NCBI GenBank assembly: GCA_031216915.1
Contig: JAUFNR010000028.1
Coordinates: 292,356 to 356,355, forward strand
Length of the DNA stretch: 64,000 bases
Source of the DNA: Pictodentalium vernedei
Lineage: Eukaryota > Mollusca > Scaphopoda > Dentaliida > Dentaliidae
Direction of reading: 5' to 3'
Both the position numbers and the translations under genes were made by a program. Position 1 is the stretch's first letter; each line of letters opens with the position of its first letter. This document shows, one piece after another, positions 1-10,658 of the stretch. Under the pieces are notes generated by a model. That model was not told the DNA's origin. It did not search any database and was given only the letters and a program-made list of their open reading frames with translations.

Positions 1-714
1 CGCGATTTTAATTTTGGCGGATATCGCCCAGCACTACACAAATCATTGCGTTTTTTGTAAGAAGATCAGAAGTTGAAGGTTTGGAGACAGCTCTTAAATA
101 AAATTTAAACCCCAAAAGATGTCAATGAGACGGACGCCAATGTTGAACCTGGTGTGGATGAAATTCTGTCAGAAATACAAACCGCATCTGGATGTGCACA
201 GCCAGGTTCAAGTGAGTACATATCAAAATGTAAGCGGTCGAAATTGAACTTGGCAAGCAAGGTGATGTGTTTTCTTTTGGGTGGGTATTTTTACGACAGC
301 AGTGATGCCAGTGTTGACGACCACGAGAAAGAGCTGAAGGAATACAAAATGGTGAGGCTTTCGGATTCTGATCTGCGAGTTTGGTGGAAAATCAACTCCG
401 TGAAGTTTCCGCGCATTGCCAAAGTTGCCAAGAAGTACCTATCCATGCCTGGAACATCTGTTCCAGTGGAGCGTGTGTTCAGTGTTTCAGGGATGGTCAT
501 CAGTAAACGACTGTCAAACTTAGAACTTGCAACTGTTCATGAGTTAATTTTTATCTGTGAAAATTCAAATATAATTTGCAAATTTAATCCAGGGAAAGAA
601 AGCACAGACAAAAACTATAATGTTCAGCTTGAATTTGACGAAAACCTTGACGATGCAGTTGATTGCAAATGTGAAATGTGTAGAGCAGCTCCCTATGGTT
701 CTGAAGACCAATGA
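1..714 (+). pseudogene. hAT-superfamily transposase, C-terminal remnant
   Basis: The open frame from 154 to 714 (about 186 codons) carries the hAT C-terminal dimerisation domain: a WW-like segment (VWWKIN) near residue 76, then MPGTSVPVERVFSVSG near residues 98-112 and the following SKRLSNL segment. This domain closes ZBED-like hAT transposases and helps them multimerise on DNA. The same frame runs upstream to base 1 but contains stops near 58 and 109, and the codon at 154 is GTG, so the ORF start is only the first codon after a break. The DDE-type catalytic core is outside the window or lost. The last 40 residues include a CKCEMC pair of cysteines. I read this as a dead copy; its family differs from the two other hAT relics in the window. 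Confidence 0.85.
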
Positions 715-899
715 TTACAATGCAGTGAATGTACTTTTTGCGCCGACACTCACTGTTCAATGATCAGGACAATAGTCTTGTATTCATCGCGACTCCGGAC
801 AATGAATGCGACGGTTAATTTCATTTTGTGTCTTATTCATTAAAATTTCATCAAATTCCGTGAAATGCATTTGTTGAATATTACCTTTTTTCTATGGTA

Positions 900-962
900 C
901 CCAAAGATGTACTGTGATACTGGGATAGAGTATCTATCCTAGCATCACAGTACATCTTTGGG
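900..962. repeat. Near-perfect hairpin (inverted repeat)
   Basis: The arm CCCAAAGATGTACTGTGAT (from 900) is repeated in inverse at 944-962 with a short AT-rich centre. Arms are about 25 bp with few mismatches. It is one of several isolated hairpins of 60-75 bp in this window. No gene is attached to it. Confidence 0.8.
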
Positions 963-2945
963 TCTCGGCATAATACATGTACCTGAGCGTGGTCTGGAAG
1001 ACTGGGCCGTTGTGTAGGGAGTCTTAGTGTTGATGGATGTCTTCCGGTTAATCCCAATTATAGTTACCAGTATGAGAATTGTTTTGATGTGTGCGCTGTT
1101 TTCCAACCAGAACGTCTTATGATTTTGCCCTTGGCTTTGAGACATCTAATTCAAGTGTCAAATTCGTTACCAGGCCATGCCTTCAGCACTCGACCGGTAT
1201 TGGGGTATGATCCCAAATCATATCGGTAATATCACCAGCAACATATCCATAATGCATCCAACTACCGTGAAATTGTGTGGTTAGTTGATGTCTGATAGGA
1301 AATTAGAATCATGAGATCAAAGAAATTGGAATCATGAGATCAATGGTTTCATGTAGGGGAAAAGCGACATTCCAGCATTGAGGCATTGTATTGTAACATG
1401 ACATAAATGTCCGAAAGTTGGTGGTTTTATTCTATCGACTTTCTTATATTTAGGTTAAGTAACAATGCAATGCCTTAATGCTGCTAAAGCAACCCCATTC
1501 CTCCTTCCACGTTATAAACCTATGAATTGTGTTACTGTGCTGTTTCATGGTCCATTGGTCCACAAAATCATGTTGTTGTCATTTGTCAATAATTCCCCAT
1601 CCAGTTGCAGATGTGCTTAACCCTGACATACTGAGATTTGTGTACAAGATGTTCAGATAAATGGCTGTTCTGAGCACCTTATGCACAAATCTCAGGATGT
1701 TTGGTGCCCATACCTTTTGGTCAGGAGATGGCCGATCATCGTTCAACATGCTCAGAACATTGGGTGTCAAATGATCGGGAAATTTTGCCGGAAACATCCA
1801 CATCGGTGCAGATTTTCTAAGGTACGAAGTCCTACATCCCGAGTTGTATTCCTTGAGGGACAAAGTTTCTCCATGAACACTGGAAGTTCAATTTCTTTTG
1901 GAAGAATGTAAACATGACACTAAAATTTGCTTAACCAGCTCTACTGATTAAAAACAGAAAATGGTCTAAACAGAAGCTGTTACAGTGAGGCATTATCAAG
2001 TATAATATCGACCAGTTGAGACAATAGGCTACGGTTTCTAGTTTTGTTGTGATTATTTCGGTTTATAAGGTCAAAATAACGGCCTACCCCTAACCAGTTG
2101 GGATGTTTTGATTGCTGCATGTGTAGCAGACCAACTAGTCGACTAGTCTGTGACTAATAGCTGGCGACTAGTTGACAGGGAAATTTGATAGTCGTCCCAA
2201 CACTAGTTTCATAGACCAAAGCAGGGAACTTTATTGTCTTCAAATAAACAAAAGCAAGTCATTTGTGCTTTCTTAGCCAAGACAAGTATGATGTTACTTA
2301 ACCAGTCCATTACCACAATCACTTAAAAAGGCAATTTATTTCAAGTGCTGAGGTATGGTAATTTTAACACTTCTTGACCTCGTGTTGTGATAAAGTAAGG
2401 CATGCGAATGCACCATTCGGAATAAGAGTACAGCTAAATATTATATTATGAAGTTCCATGGCTCTAGTCTATAGGCTTTTATATAAAATAGGGTTTCTTT
2501 TTTTATAAAATCTTAATTTTTTGACGTTCAATATGTGTGGCACGATTTAGAAAGTGGCAAAAATGCCACCATTTTTTTCACTTTTTTGCGATTTCAATAA
2601 AATGCTTAGACTCGGCAGTTTCAAATAGGGTCGGTCGGGTTAGCGGAAACAAATGTATACTTTTTTAGGCCTCAAGCGACAGTTTCTAGATTCCCAAAAA
2701 TGACCCAAATGAGAACTTCAGAGTGCAGAGGGTGCTTTGATTTTTACTTGTGTTGTCAGGATTTTGAACTGCATTTACTTGTACCTCGCTAAATATTCCA
2801 CTGTATATTATGCTTAAAAGTTGGAAATTTAGTGGTAAGAAATTGTAATGTTTGTATCATTAAATTTAAACCAATTTGCACTTTATCTCAGTGCTTTATA
2901 TTATCATTTCATAATTGCATCTCCTTTTTCCTATTTTGCACTATA
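963..2945. other. Non-coding stretch, no gene recognised
   Basis: Only short chance ORFs are present. Visible local structure: a direct duplication around 1305-1345 (ATCATGAGATCAA twice), and an ACTAGTCGACTAGT palindrome near 2135-2150, beside a second GACTAGTTGAC copy near 2165. I cannot assign this stretch to a known element. Confidence 0.6.
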
Positions 2946-3260
2946 CAGGCTGCATCTCTCACCTGATCAGTTTTAAATTTCAAATGTGGCTTTGTGGTAA
3001 TGTCTTGATGGGAGCTATAAAATTTTGTTGAAAAACCTGGCCGCCAGTGGCCATCTTTGATTTGTTATATAAATTGTCAACAATTTCATTAGCACACCCT
3101 ACAGTCTGCATCTCTTACCTGATCTTTTTCAAATTTCATATGTACATAGCTTGGTGCGATGTCTAGATGGGAGCTATCAGATTTGTCTAAATTTTGTTGA
3201 AAAAACATGGACAGGTGCCAAAAAAAAATGGCCATACTTCGAAATTTACAACAACCTCAT
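2946..3260 (+). repeat. Tandem minisatellite, about 156-bp unit (family E)
   Basis: Two units begin with CTGCATCTCT near 2950 and 3106. Each continues with a CACCTGATC motif, a TGTCTAGATGGGAGCT-like motif, GTTGAAAAA and a GGCCATCTT-like block. A related pair of units lies at 4493-4735. The middle block resembles the TGTCTAGATGAGAAC block of family B at 7.8-10.6 kb, so the two may share an origin (inference). Confidence 0.75.
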
Positions 3261-3873
3261 AATCTCATTTTGAAAATGGCAGCAAACGTCAGAAGAATGG
3301 GCAAATCCAAAAGCTATGATTTCCGTATATGTCCGTGTAAAAGTTGCTCCCACGTATACGTCACACCCAATATTTTCAGCTAAGATGCCTCCCCTGCGAC
3401 TATTACCTTTGTATAAGTCGCACCCTGACTGTGAGAATAGCCGGTGGGGGCCTACACAAGAACGACTATGGCCAGTGAGTGTGGGCTTTTACTGCACAAA
3501 ATTAGGTAAGTATCGGAACACGTGAAGGTTTTTTAAAAAAAATTTTCATTTCAGTCATATTTATCGCATATTAAATGCATAAAATAAAACAATAATAAAA
3601 ATTATATAGTGTTATTTATTTTGACCATTTATTCCCCATATGATACCCGTGATAATCCATTTTTTTTTCCACATAACAACATGAGGGAGAGATCATACTC
3701 AGTACTTCAAAAGGAGGAGAGAGGTCCAGTGAGGGATTGAGGAACAGGACAGGGAATGGAGTCACTGTGTTATGGCGATGTTAAACATAACAGAATTGTT
3801 ACAATTCCAAATTATTTATTTTATCGAAATTAAAACTTAATACAAAATAACAAAACTGGTATATAATGTATAG

Positions 3874-4168
3874 CAGTAGCTGCGCCAGGATTTCAGTTCA
3901 GGGGTAGGCCTGAGCCAGTTGTGTGGGTATGGGAAGGTGTGTCCCCCACCCATTAGCGTGGGATCTGTGGGCCCTGCCCAGTAAAAAAAATCTTATTTGG
4001 ATAATTAGGACACCATGGGGGTGTTATCTGAGCATTTCGACAATGCTTGATGTGGTCTTCAAAGGTGCCCAGATTGTCTCAGCAATATGAAGTTTGGTTT
4101 GGGGGGGGGGGGGGGGCAGAGGGAAAAGGGGGAGGGGGGCTAGCCCCACCCCTATGGTGATGCCACTG
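3874..4168. mobile_element. hAT-type miniature inverted-repeat element with 8-bp target duplication
   Basis: The left end begins CAGTAGCTGCGCCAGG and the right end finishes GGTGATGCCACTG, a diverged inverted match with the CAGTG start typical of hAT ends. It is flanked by ATGTATAG (3866-3873) and GTGTATAG (4169-4176), a 7-of-8 direct repeat, as expected for the 8-bp hAT target duplication. The interior is non-coding and holds a 16-base G tract at 4101-4116 followed by more G-rich sequence. Length 295 bp. Confidence 0.75.
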
Positions 4169-4492
4169 GTGTATAGTGTTTACCAAATAGAACATATACA
4201 ACAAGAACGTAAACAAAAGACATGCAATCTACTTCAAATTCGTATTAACACTTCGTCAACTGAGTACACTTCGTCAACTGAGTGCTAATGAAGTGTTCTA
4301 TGTCCCAGTACAGCCACTAGGACACAGCACACTTTAAATAGCTCTCAGGTGACATTTCTATGGGCTTTTCTAGCAAGACAATAGTGATTTAGATTAATTG
4401 AAGGGCCTGGAAATAATACAGAAAAACTGAACCGGAACCAAGGTTTTAAAAAAAAATAAAACTGAACCTGGATAAAACCCTCCATGCACTAC

Positions 4493-4735
4493 ATCAGGCG
4501 TGCCAGGCACCTCTCGCCCGATCTTTTTCAAATTTTATATGTAGCTTTCATGTAATGTCTAGATGGGAGCTTTCAAATTTTTCTGAATTCCATTGAAAAA
4601 GCATGGCTGGCAATGGCTGTCTTGGATTTAGCATATAAATTGTCAACAATTCCATTAGGCTTAGCACACCCTACAGGCCGCATCCCTCACCTGGTCTTCT
4701 TCAGATTTCTGAAATTTTCTGAAAGTTTTGTTGGA
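4493..4735 (+). repeat. Tandem minisatellite, family E, second locus
   Basis: About one and a half units related to 2946-3260: a CTCGCCCGATCTTTTTC block, then GTCTAGATGGGAGCT, ATTGTCAACAATTCCATTAG, CACACCCTACAGGC and a second CCTCACCTGGTC block. More diverged than the first locus. Confidence 0.65.
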
Positions 4736-5274
4736 CAACTCCTTGAGCAATACATATGAAGAGAGCCATTGATACTGGTCAGTTTGGCCAAACAAAAGGA
4801 AACCTGTATAATTACAGCAGTACTGATTACAACTTCTTGCCGAGTAATGGAAAGGTGTTTTCCTTGCAAACATTGGACAATGAATAATCTAATTATCCAT
4901 CAGAGGCTAATGAATGTTTTTCCATCCTTTATTTACTCGGTATCATTCATACAAAATTGGTAAACCTTTGTTTTTTGTTTTCTGGAGTTAATTTTATCCG
5001 ATTTACAATTAACTGAGTTCATTTCAACAGCTACTTTCATGACAAGTTTCTCTCTTTTCATGTCCAATGTTTGTTTGATATATGGTATATACCTTCCTTA
5101 ACCCTTTGAGACTGTAATTATCCTGACGTTCAAATGTCACTGGGAATTCAGTTTCAACGTTTTTCAAAATGCGATGTCAAACGTTGGAAAGTACAAATAA
5201 CAAGATATTTTTCACATTATTATTAACTGGTTGAGGGCTAGATTATTTTTGGTGGTCTGAATTTGTTATTCAAA

Positions 5275-5340
5275 ACTTGTTTCACTACAAATTATTGGAG
5301 AGTGCCCACATGCACCCTCCAATAATTTGTAATAAAACAA
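5275..5340. repeat. Hairpin inside the TTAA element
   Basis: The arms around ACAAATTATTGGAG and CTCCAATAATTTGT flank a GTGCCCACATGCAC centre. The stem extends outward through TGTTT/AAACA. Central palindromes recur in the TTAA elements of this window. Confidence 0.75.
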
Positions 5341-5442
5341 ATTTATATAAGCCAAATGTTTTTTGTGCTTGACTGAATATGAAATAAAAGCAAGGAAAGT
5401 GTCAACTGGCTTTTGCTCTGGTATCCTAATTTTTTGAAAGCC

Positions 5443-5793
5443 TGGGGTTGCGGTGGCTCAGTTGGTAGAGGTGCAGGCTGCAGGCCGAGAGGTCCTTGGT
5501 TCGAATCCCACCTGCGGCAACTGCGTTGTGTCCTTGGGCAAGACACTTCACCCCCATTGCCCACATGGGGGCTCGGTGACGTTGTGTACTAAGGCGTACT
5601 GCACGTTGATGGTGCACCTGTCTTCAACCAATGCTAACCCTGCTGGTGTAGAGTTGGTATGTTGGGGAGCTGACAGTTGCTTGGTGGTTCTCTCCGGGTA
5701 CTCCAGCTTCCTTCACCAGTAAAACTGGCATGGTCATGGTTAGCCATTGTGAAGAAATATGTGACCTTAAACACCAATAAATAAATAAATAAA
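5443..5793 (+). mobile_element. Full-length tRNA-derived SINE with target duplication
   Basis: The element begins with a tRNA-like head (about 5446-5518), whose ends GTTGC and GCAAC can pair. A conserved central block follows (CCTTGGGCAAGACACTTCAC, about 5531-5550), and then a tail ending ATGTGACCTTAAACACCAAT with (AATA) repeats. It is flanked by the 10-bp direct repeat TTTGAAAGCC at 5433-5442 and 5794-5803, so it is a genuine target-primed insertion into the older TTAA element. The head is not a functional tRNA: the anticodon arm is irregular. Two partial copies of the same family lie at 36964-37228 (- strand) and 50516-50596. Confidence 0.9.
5454..5509 (+). promoter_or_regulatory. Internal RNA polymerase III promoter of the SINE (A and B boxes)
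   Basis: TGGCTCAGTTGG at 5454-5465 matches an A box and GGTTCGAATCCC at 5498-5509 matches a B box at normal tRNA spacing. They would drive Pol III transcription of the SINE (family knowledge). Confidence 0.8.
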
Positions 5794-6314
5794 TTTGAAA
5801 GCCCTTGATATTGGCTTCTAGCACTTAACCAGTTAAGAAGTCTTGACAGCAGGATCATGTTAGTATTTTAAGTTGCGATAACATTTGGCTCAACGGTTGT
5901 CACTGAGCACTATTCGGGAGAAAATAGGAATTAAGGTTAAAACTTTAAAAAATCGAAAAATGATAACAAAACAAATGACCACAAAGTATCAACGTCATAA
6001 GACGTACAAAAGTATCAAAGGGTTAAGGGAGGTCACATTTAACTGTTCAAATCAAGTCCCTGGGTTAATGTTTGGGCTTCCTATAGGAGCCTGAATTTTA
6101 GCGTTGTCCCATATGAGGAATAATCTTTGAAAATCTGCTTCTTGAAATACACTATAGTCAGAATCTTTATATATTTGGTCAAGTCTGAAAATAAGCAATC
6201 TGTCATTTGCAGATTGAGGTCCCCAGAGGGTAAATGTGCTGATGCCATCCAACACAGTGGGCTAGAATCTCCCAATTTACCTCTTTCTGTTTTGACCTGA
6301 GACCTATTTAGATT

Positions 6315-6379
6315 GAGGTTCACAGAGGGTGAATTTGGTAATGCTTCCACATTACCAAATTCACCCCTCTGGGGACCTC
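6315..6379. repeat. Hairpin with a third nearby copy of its arm
   Basis: GAGGTTCACAGAGGGTGAAT at 6315 pairs with ATTCACCCCTCTGGGGACC at 6360-6378 around a short GGTAATGC...GCATTACC-like centre. A related GAGGTCCCCAGAGGGT copy stands near 6219, so the arm sequence occurs three times within 160 bases. Confidence 0.7.
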
Positions 6380-6565
6380 ATTCTGCTGATGACGGTCTGC
6401 TTATTTCCAGACTTGTATTTGGTATTCAACATCCACATAAAAGCATGGTTAGGTGTCCACACTAGTAGGGAACATTGTCCTGTATACCACTATGTACATG
6501 TAATGTCACAGGTCCATATCAAGGACCCCCCGGAAAGTCTTTTAGTTTCAAAAAGTGGGTTTTTT

Positions 6566-7540
6566 TAGCTCACTGAAGGGAGCTAAACTTATCACTTGCC
6601 GTCCGTCATCGTCCGTCGTGAACTTTACATTATTGACTACATCTCACAAACTACTGGATCAAATTGAACCAAATTTGGTGTGCATGTTCCCTATCATATG
6701 ACAATTCAAACTTGTACAAATAAACTTAACGCACCCACAGGGGGCACCACAAGGGGCATAACTCTGATAGTACCCATGAATTTCTTTCCAAAATTAAAAA
6801 AAATCATCTTCTTCAGATCCACCAGGCAGAATTCTTCCCCATTTGGTATACATTATCTCTAGGTGGGTCAGATTCAAGTTTGTTCAAATCGGCCAAATTT
6901 GTTCAAATTTGTTTGTTTAATATTTGGTATGCAACATTGTGGGGTGGATCTGATTCACGTTTGTTCAAATCGGCCCCCCAGGATTCATATTTGGGCTCAC
7001 TACAGAAGTTCGAATTCGAACTAAATGCATTTCAGGCAAATTTCTTAAAAAATCTTCTCCACATCCAGCAGGCAGAATCTTTTGATATTTGGTATGCAAC
7101 ATTGTGGGGTGGATCTGATTCAAGTTTGTTCAAATCGGCCCCCTGGGTTCATATTTGGGCTCAGTATAGGAGCCCAAATTTGAACTTAGTGCATTTCAGG
7201 CAAATTTCTTTAAAAATCTTCTTCTCAAGATCCAGCAGGCAGAATCTTTTGATATTGGGTATGCAGCATGCTTACGGGGGTGAGATTCAAATTTGTTCTG
7301 GAAAAGTCCCTGGGTTCATATTTGGGCTCACTGTGGTAGCCCGAATTATAATTTTGTTCAAAATGAGGAATTTTCTTTAAAAATCTTCTTCTTCAGATCC
7401 AGCAGTAAGAATGTTTTGATATTTGGTATGCAGCATCCTTGGGGGGTGAGATTCAAGTTTGTTCAAGCCATGTTCCTAGGTCCATATTTGGGCTCACTGT
7501 GGGAGCCCGAATGATAACTTAGTTTAAAATGAGGAATTTT
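6566..7540 (+). mobile_element. Tandem-array element A1 (167-bp units), 3' end not recognised
   Basis: It starts with a T tract and the stem-loop TAGCTC-ACTGAAGG-GAGCTA, then a GTCCGTCATCGTCCGTC block, as in the larger element A2 at 24997. From about 6790 come about four diverged units of the 167-bp repeat (ATCTTCTTC, CAGATCCAGCAGGCAGAAT, GATATTTGGTATGCA, then GTGGATCTGATTCAAGTTTG). The longest ORF here (166 codons) is made of these repeats read through and is not a gene. The end near 7540 lacks the 3' hairpin seen in A2, so it is truncated or diverged. Confidence 0.75.
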
Positions 7541-7621
7541 CTTCCTCATTTTTCTGTTCTGGGTAGGAAAATCAGTTTGTAGCAGGTAATGAGTTAATAA
7601 TTGAAACTTGATTTATTTCAG

Positions 7622-7753
7622 ATGATGATAAATTTGGCCAGAAACTTATGGAGTGGATGGGATGGTAGAAGGTGAAAGGAGTCGGGACTTGGGACATTGA
7701 ATGAAGATGGGATGACTGATATCATTTGAATGTAGAAGAAAGTGATAGTCAAG
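7622..7753 (+). pseudogene. PINX1: PINX1-like exon encoding the start of the G-patch (decayed)
   Basis: A splice acceptor (GATTTATTTCAG ending at 7621) precedes an exon whose frame, after two bases completing a codon, reads DDKFGQKLMEWMGW, then a stop, then KVKGVG. Vertebrate PINX1 has a KFGQ(R)MLEKMGW segment followed by SKGKGLG at the same place, the beginning of its G-patch. The exon ends CAAG before GTGTTT (donor at 7754), a phase-1 boundary, and its length of 132 bp keeps phase. Three in-frame stops (TAG where Ser is expected, then two TGA) and a Gly-to-Val change show that it cannot encode the protein. PINX1 is a nucleolar G-patch protein that binds TERF1/PIN2 and telomerase and takes part in rRNA processing (established). 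The exon opens directly on to a transposon-filled intron. Assignment rests on this exon and 36408-36560 together. Confidence 0.72.
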
Positions 7754-7780
7754 GTGTTTGTATATTCTGTACATCATTTT

Positions 7781-10658
7781 TAGCTTAACTTGACAGAGTC
7801 AGGATAAGCTATTGCCATCACGCGTGCGGAAGTCTGTTAGTCTGTGAGTCTGTTCACATTTTCCTTTAGCATGGGCTACACCCCAGAGTTCTTGTCTGAT
7901 CGTCACAAAATTTCATATGCAGGTTGGGGGTCATGTCTAGATGAGAACGTCCCCTTTTGGTAGAAATCGGGCAACCGGTATGGCTGCCCGAGTCCAAAAC
8001 CCGAAAACCATCAGCACAGTCTATAGGTCGTATTTATGAAGGGATTTCACTGTAACTTGGTAGGATGCCTCTGTATAATGCCTAGATGAGAACATCCCCT
8101 TTTGGGCATGATCTATCAACCGTGATGGCTGCCCAAGGCCGAAACCCAAAAACTTTTAGCACAGTCTGCAGGTCATGTTTAATATGGAGGGATTTCATTG
8201 TAACTTGGTAGGATGACTCCTTATGATCTCTAGATGAGAATTTCCCCCATTTTGGCGTGATCTGCCAACCATGACGACTGCCCGAGCCCAAAACCCGAAA
8301 ACCTTTAGCACAGTCTACAGGTTATATTTATTGGGGAATTTCATTGCAACTTGGTGGGTAGACTTCATACAATGTCTAGATGAGAAAGTCACCTTTTGGT
8401 CCTGATTGGGCAACTGTAACGACTACAGGGGCCCGAAGCCCAAAAACCTTTAGCACAGTCTACAGGTCATATTTATGAAGGGATTTCATTGTAACTTGAT
8501 AGGATGACTCAAAATAATGTCTAGATGAGAACGACCCATTTTGATCGCGATCATTCAGCCCTGATGGGTGCCCGAGCCCAAAAACCTTTAGCATAGTCTA
8601 TAGGTCATATTTATGGAAGGATTTCATTGTAACTTGTTAGGTTGACTCCATATAATGCCTAGATGATGACATCCCCTTTTGGTCATGATTGGTCGACTGT
8701 TATGGCTGCAGGTTCCTGAAGCCCGAAAATCTTGAGCACAGTCTACAGGTCATATTTATGAAGGGATTTCATTGTAACTTCGTAGGATCACTCCAGATGA
8801 TGCCCAGATGAGAACATCCCCTTTTGGTTGCGATCATTCATCCTTGATGGCTGCCCGAGCCCAAAACCCCAAAACCTTTAGCATAGTCTATAGGTCATAT
8901 TTATGGAAGGATTCCATTGTAACCTGTGAGTTTGACTCCATATAATGCCTGGATGATGACATCCCCTTTTGGTTGTGATTGGTCAACTGTGACGGCTTCA
9001 GGGGCCTGAAGCCCGAAAACCTTTAGCACAGTCTACAGGTCATATTTATGAAGTAATTTCTTGTAACTTCGTAGGATCACTCCAGATGATGCCCAGATGA
9101 GAATGTCCCCTTTTGGTTGTGATCATTCAACCATGATGGCTGCCCGAGCCCAAAAACCTTTAGCACAGTCTACAGGTCATATTTATGAAGGGATTTCATT
9201 GTAACCTGTTAGGTTGACTCCATATAAAGCCTAGATGATGACCTCCCCTTTTGGTCGTGATTGGTCAACTGTGATTGCTACAGGTGCCCAAAGCCTGAAA
9301 ACCTTGAGCACAGTCTACAGGTCATATTTATGGAAGGATTCCATTGTAACCTGTGAGTTTGACTCCATATAATGCCTGGATGATGACATCCCCTTTTGGT
9401 TGTGATTGGTCAACTGTGACGGCTTCAGGGGCCTGAAGCCCGAAAACCTTTAGCACAGTCTACAGGTCATATTTATGAAGTAATTTCTTGTAACTTCGTA
9501 GGATCACTCCAGATGATGCCCAGATGAGAATGTCCCCTTTTGGTTGTGATCATTCAACCATGATGGCTGCCCGAGCCCAAAAACCTTTAGCACAGTCTAC
9601 AGGTCATATTTATGAAGGGATTTCATTGTAACCTGTTAGGTTGACTCCATATAATGCCTAGATGATGACCTCCCCTTTTGGTCGTGATTGGTCAACTGTG
9701 ATTGCTACAGGTGCCCAAAGCCCGAAAATCTTGAGCACAGTCTACAGGTCATATTTATAAAGGGATTTCAGTGTAACTTCGTAGGATCACTCCAGATGAT
9801 GCCCAGATGAGATTGTCCCCTTTGGTTGCGATCATTCAATCTTGATGGCTGCCTGAGCCCAAAGCCCCAAAACCTTTAGCACAGTCTACATGTCATATTT
9901 ATGAAGGGATTTCATTGTAACTTGGTAGGTTGACTTCATATAATGTCTAGATGAGAATGTCCTCTTTTGGACATGATTGGGCATTTGTGATGGCTGCAGG
10001 GGCCCGAAGCCCGAAAACCTTTAGAACAGTCTACAGGTCATAATTATGAAGGGATTTCATTGTGACTTGGTAGGATGACTCCAAATAATGTCTAGATGAG
10101 AACATCCCCTTTTGGTCGCGATCATTCAGCCTTTATGGCTGCCCGAGCCCAAAGACCTTTAGCATATGCTACAGGTTGTATTTTTGGAAGGATTTCATTG
10201 TATCTTGTTAGGTTGACTCCATATGATGCCTAGATGATGACATCCACTTTTGGTCATGATTGGTCAACTGTGATGGCTACAGGTGCCCGAAGCCCGAAAA
10301 TCTTGAGCACAGTCTACAGGTCATATTTATGAAGGGATCTTGATCAATGTAACTTGATAGGATGACTCGCTTTGGAATAATTTCACTGTAACTTGGTAAC
10401 TTTCGTTGATATACGTTAACTGTGAGGGCCACATGCATTAACTGTGAGGTCATATTAACCCACCCCTCAGCTCTTTATTACAGTGTACACCTCATATTAT
10501 TTTTATCAAAAACATAGCATACAGGGAACAGAAATGAACATATTCCCAATTATCACAATTCTTGTCTTATTTCATAATCCTTTCATAAACATTGAACATT
10601 ATCCTTTTCATCAAACACAAGACACAAGTTAAGCTACAGTGTAATTGACACTTTCATT
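7781..10658 (+). mobile_element. Tandem-array element B1, Helentron/HINE-like structure
   Basis: The 5' end is TAGCTTAACTTGAC-AGA-GTCA...ATAAGCTA, a terminal stem-loop. The 3' end is CAAGTTAAGCTA (exact inverse of the 5' TAGCTTAACTTG) followed by the short hairpin AGTGTAATTGACACT and TTTCATT. Between them lie about 17 units of 137-145 bp (7900-10360) and a unique 3' block (about 10390-10620). No ORF. Subterminal inverted repeats, a 3' hairpin, a minisatellite core and insertion in T-rich DNA fit non-autonomous Helentron-type elements (HINE, like the bivalve 'pearl' repeats). That class is my inference; no Rep/helicase partner is in the window. B1 begins 27 bp after the PINX1-like donor. Confidence 0.75.
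8904..9757 (+). repeat. Higher-order duplication of 427 bp inside array B1
   Basis: The block from 8904 (GGAAGGATTCCATTGTAACC) to 9330 recurs nearly unchanged from 9331. The offset of 427 bp equals three monomers (145+145+137). It stands out against the more diverged neighbouring units, so it is a recent unequal-exchange event. Confidence 0.85.

Larger units (their letters stand above)
5098..6026. mobile_element. piggyBac-like TTAA element (non-autonomous), carrying a SINE
   Basis: The left end reads TTAACCCTTTGAGACT (TTAA at 5098-5101) and the right end, inverted, TTAACCCTTTGATACT (TTAA at 6023-6026). A TTAA duplication with a CCCTT-type terminal inverted repeat is the hallmark of piggyBac-type elements. 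Inside are a hairpin (5275-5340) and an inserted SINE (5443-5793). No transposase ORF is present. Removing the SINE leaves about 560 bp. Confidence 0.75.

Noticed and set aside
5446-5518. tRNA gene
   Set aside because: A and B boxes are present but the anticodon arm is irregular, and the sequence continues into a SINE body with target duplications.
6880-7380. 166-codon ORF
   Set aside because: It is built from 167-bp tandem units read through. The unit is not a multiple of three, so the apparent repeats in the protein come from frame rotation, not from coding.
7622-7753. Exon A as a working coding exon
   Set aside because: Three in-frame stops. I considered recoding but nothing supports it, so it is listed as a pseudogene.
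7900-10360. CRISPR-like regular repeats
   Set aside because: Units of about 140 bp are contiguous, with no short repeat/unique spacer alternation, and the DNA is eukaryotic.
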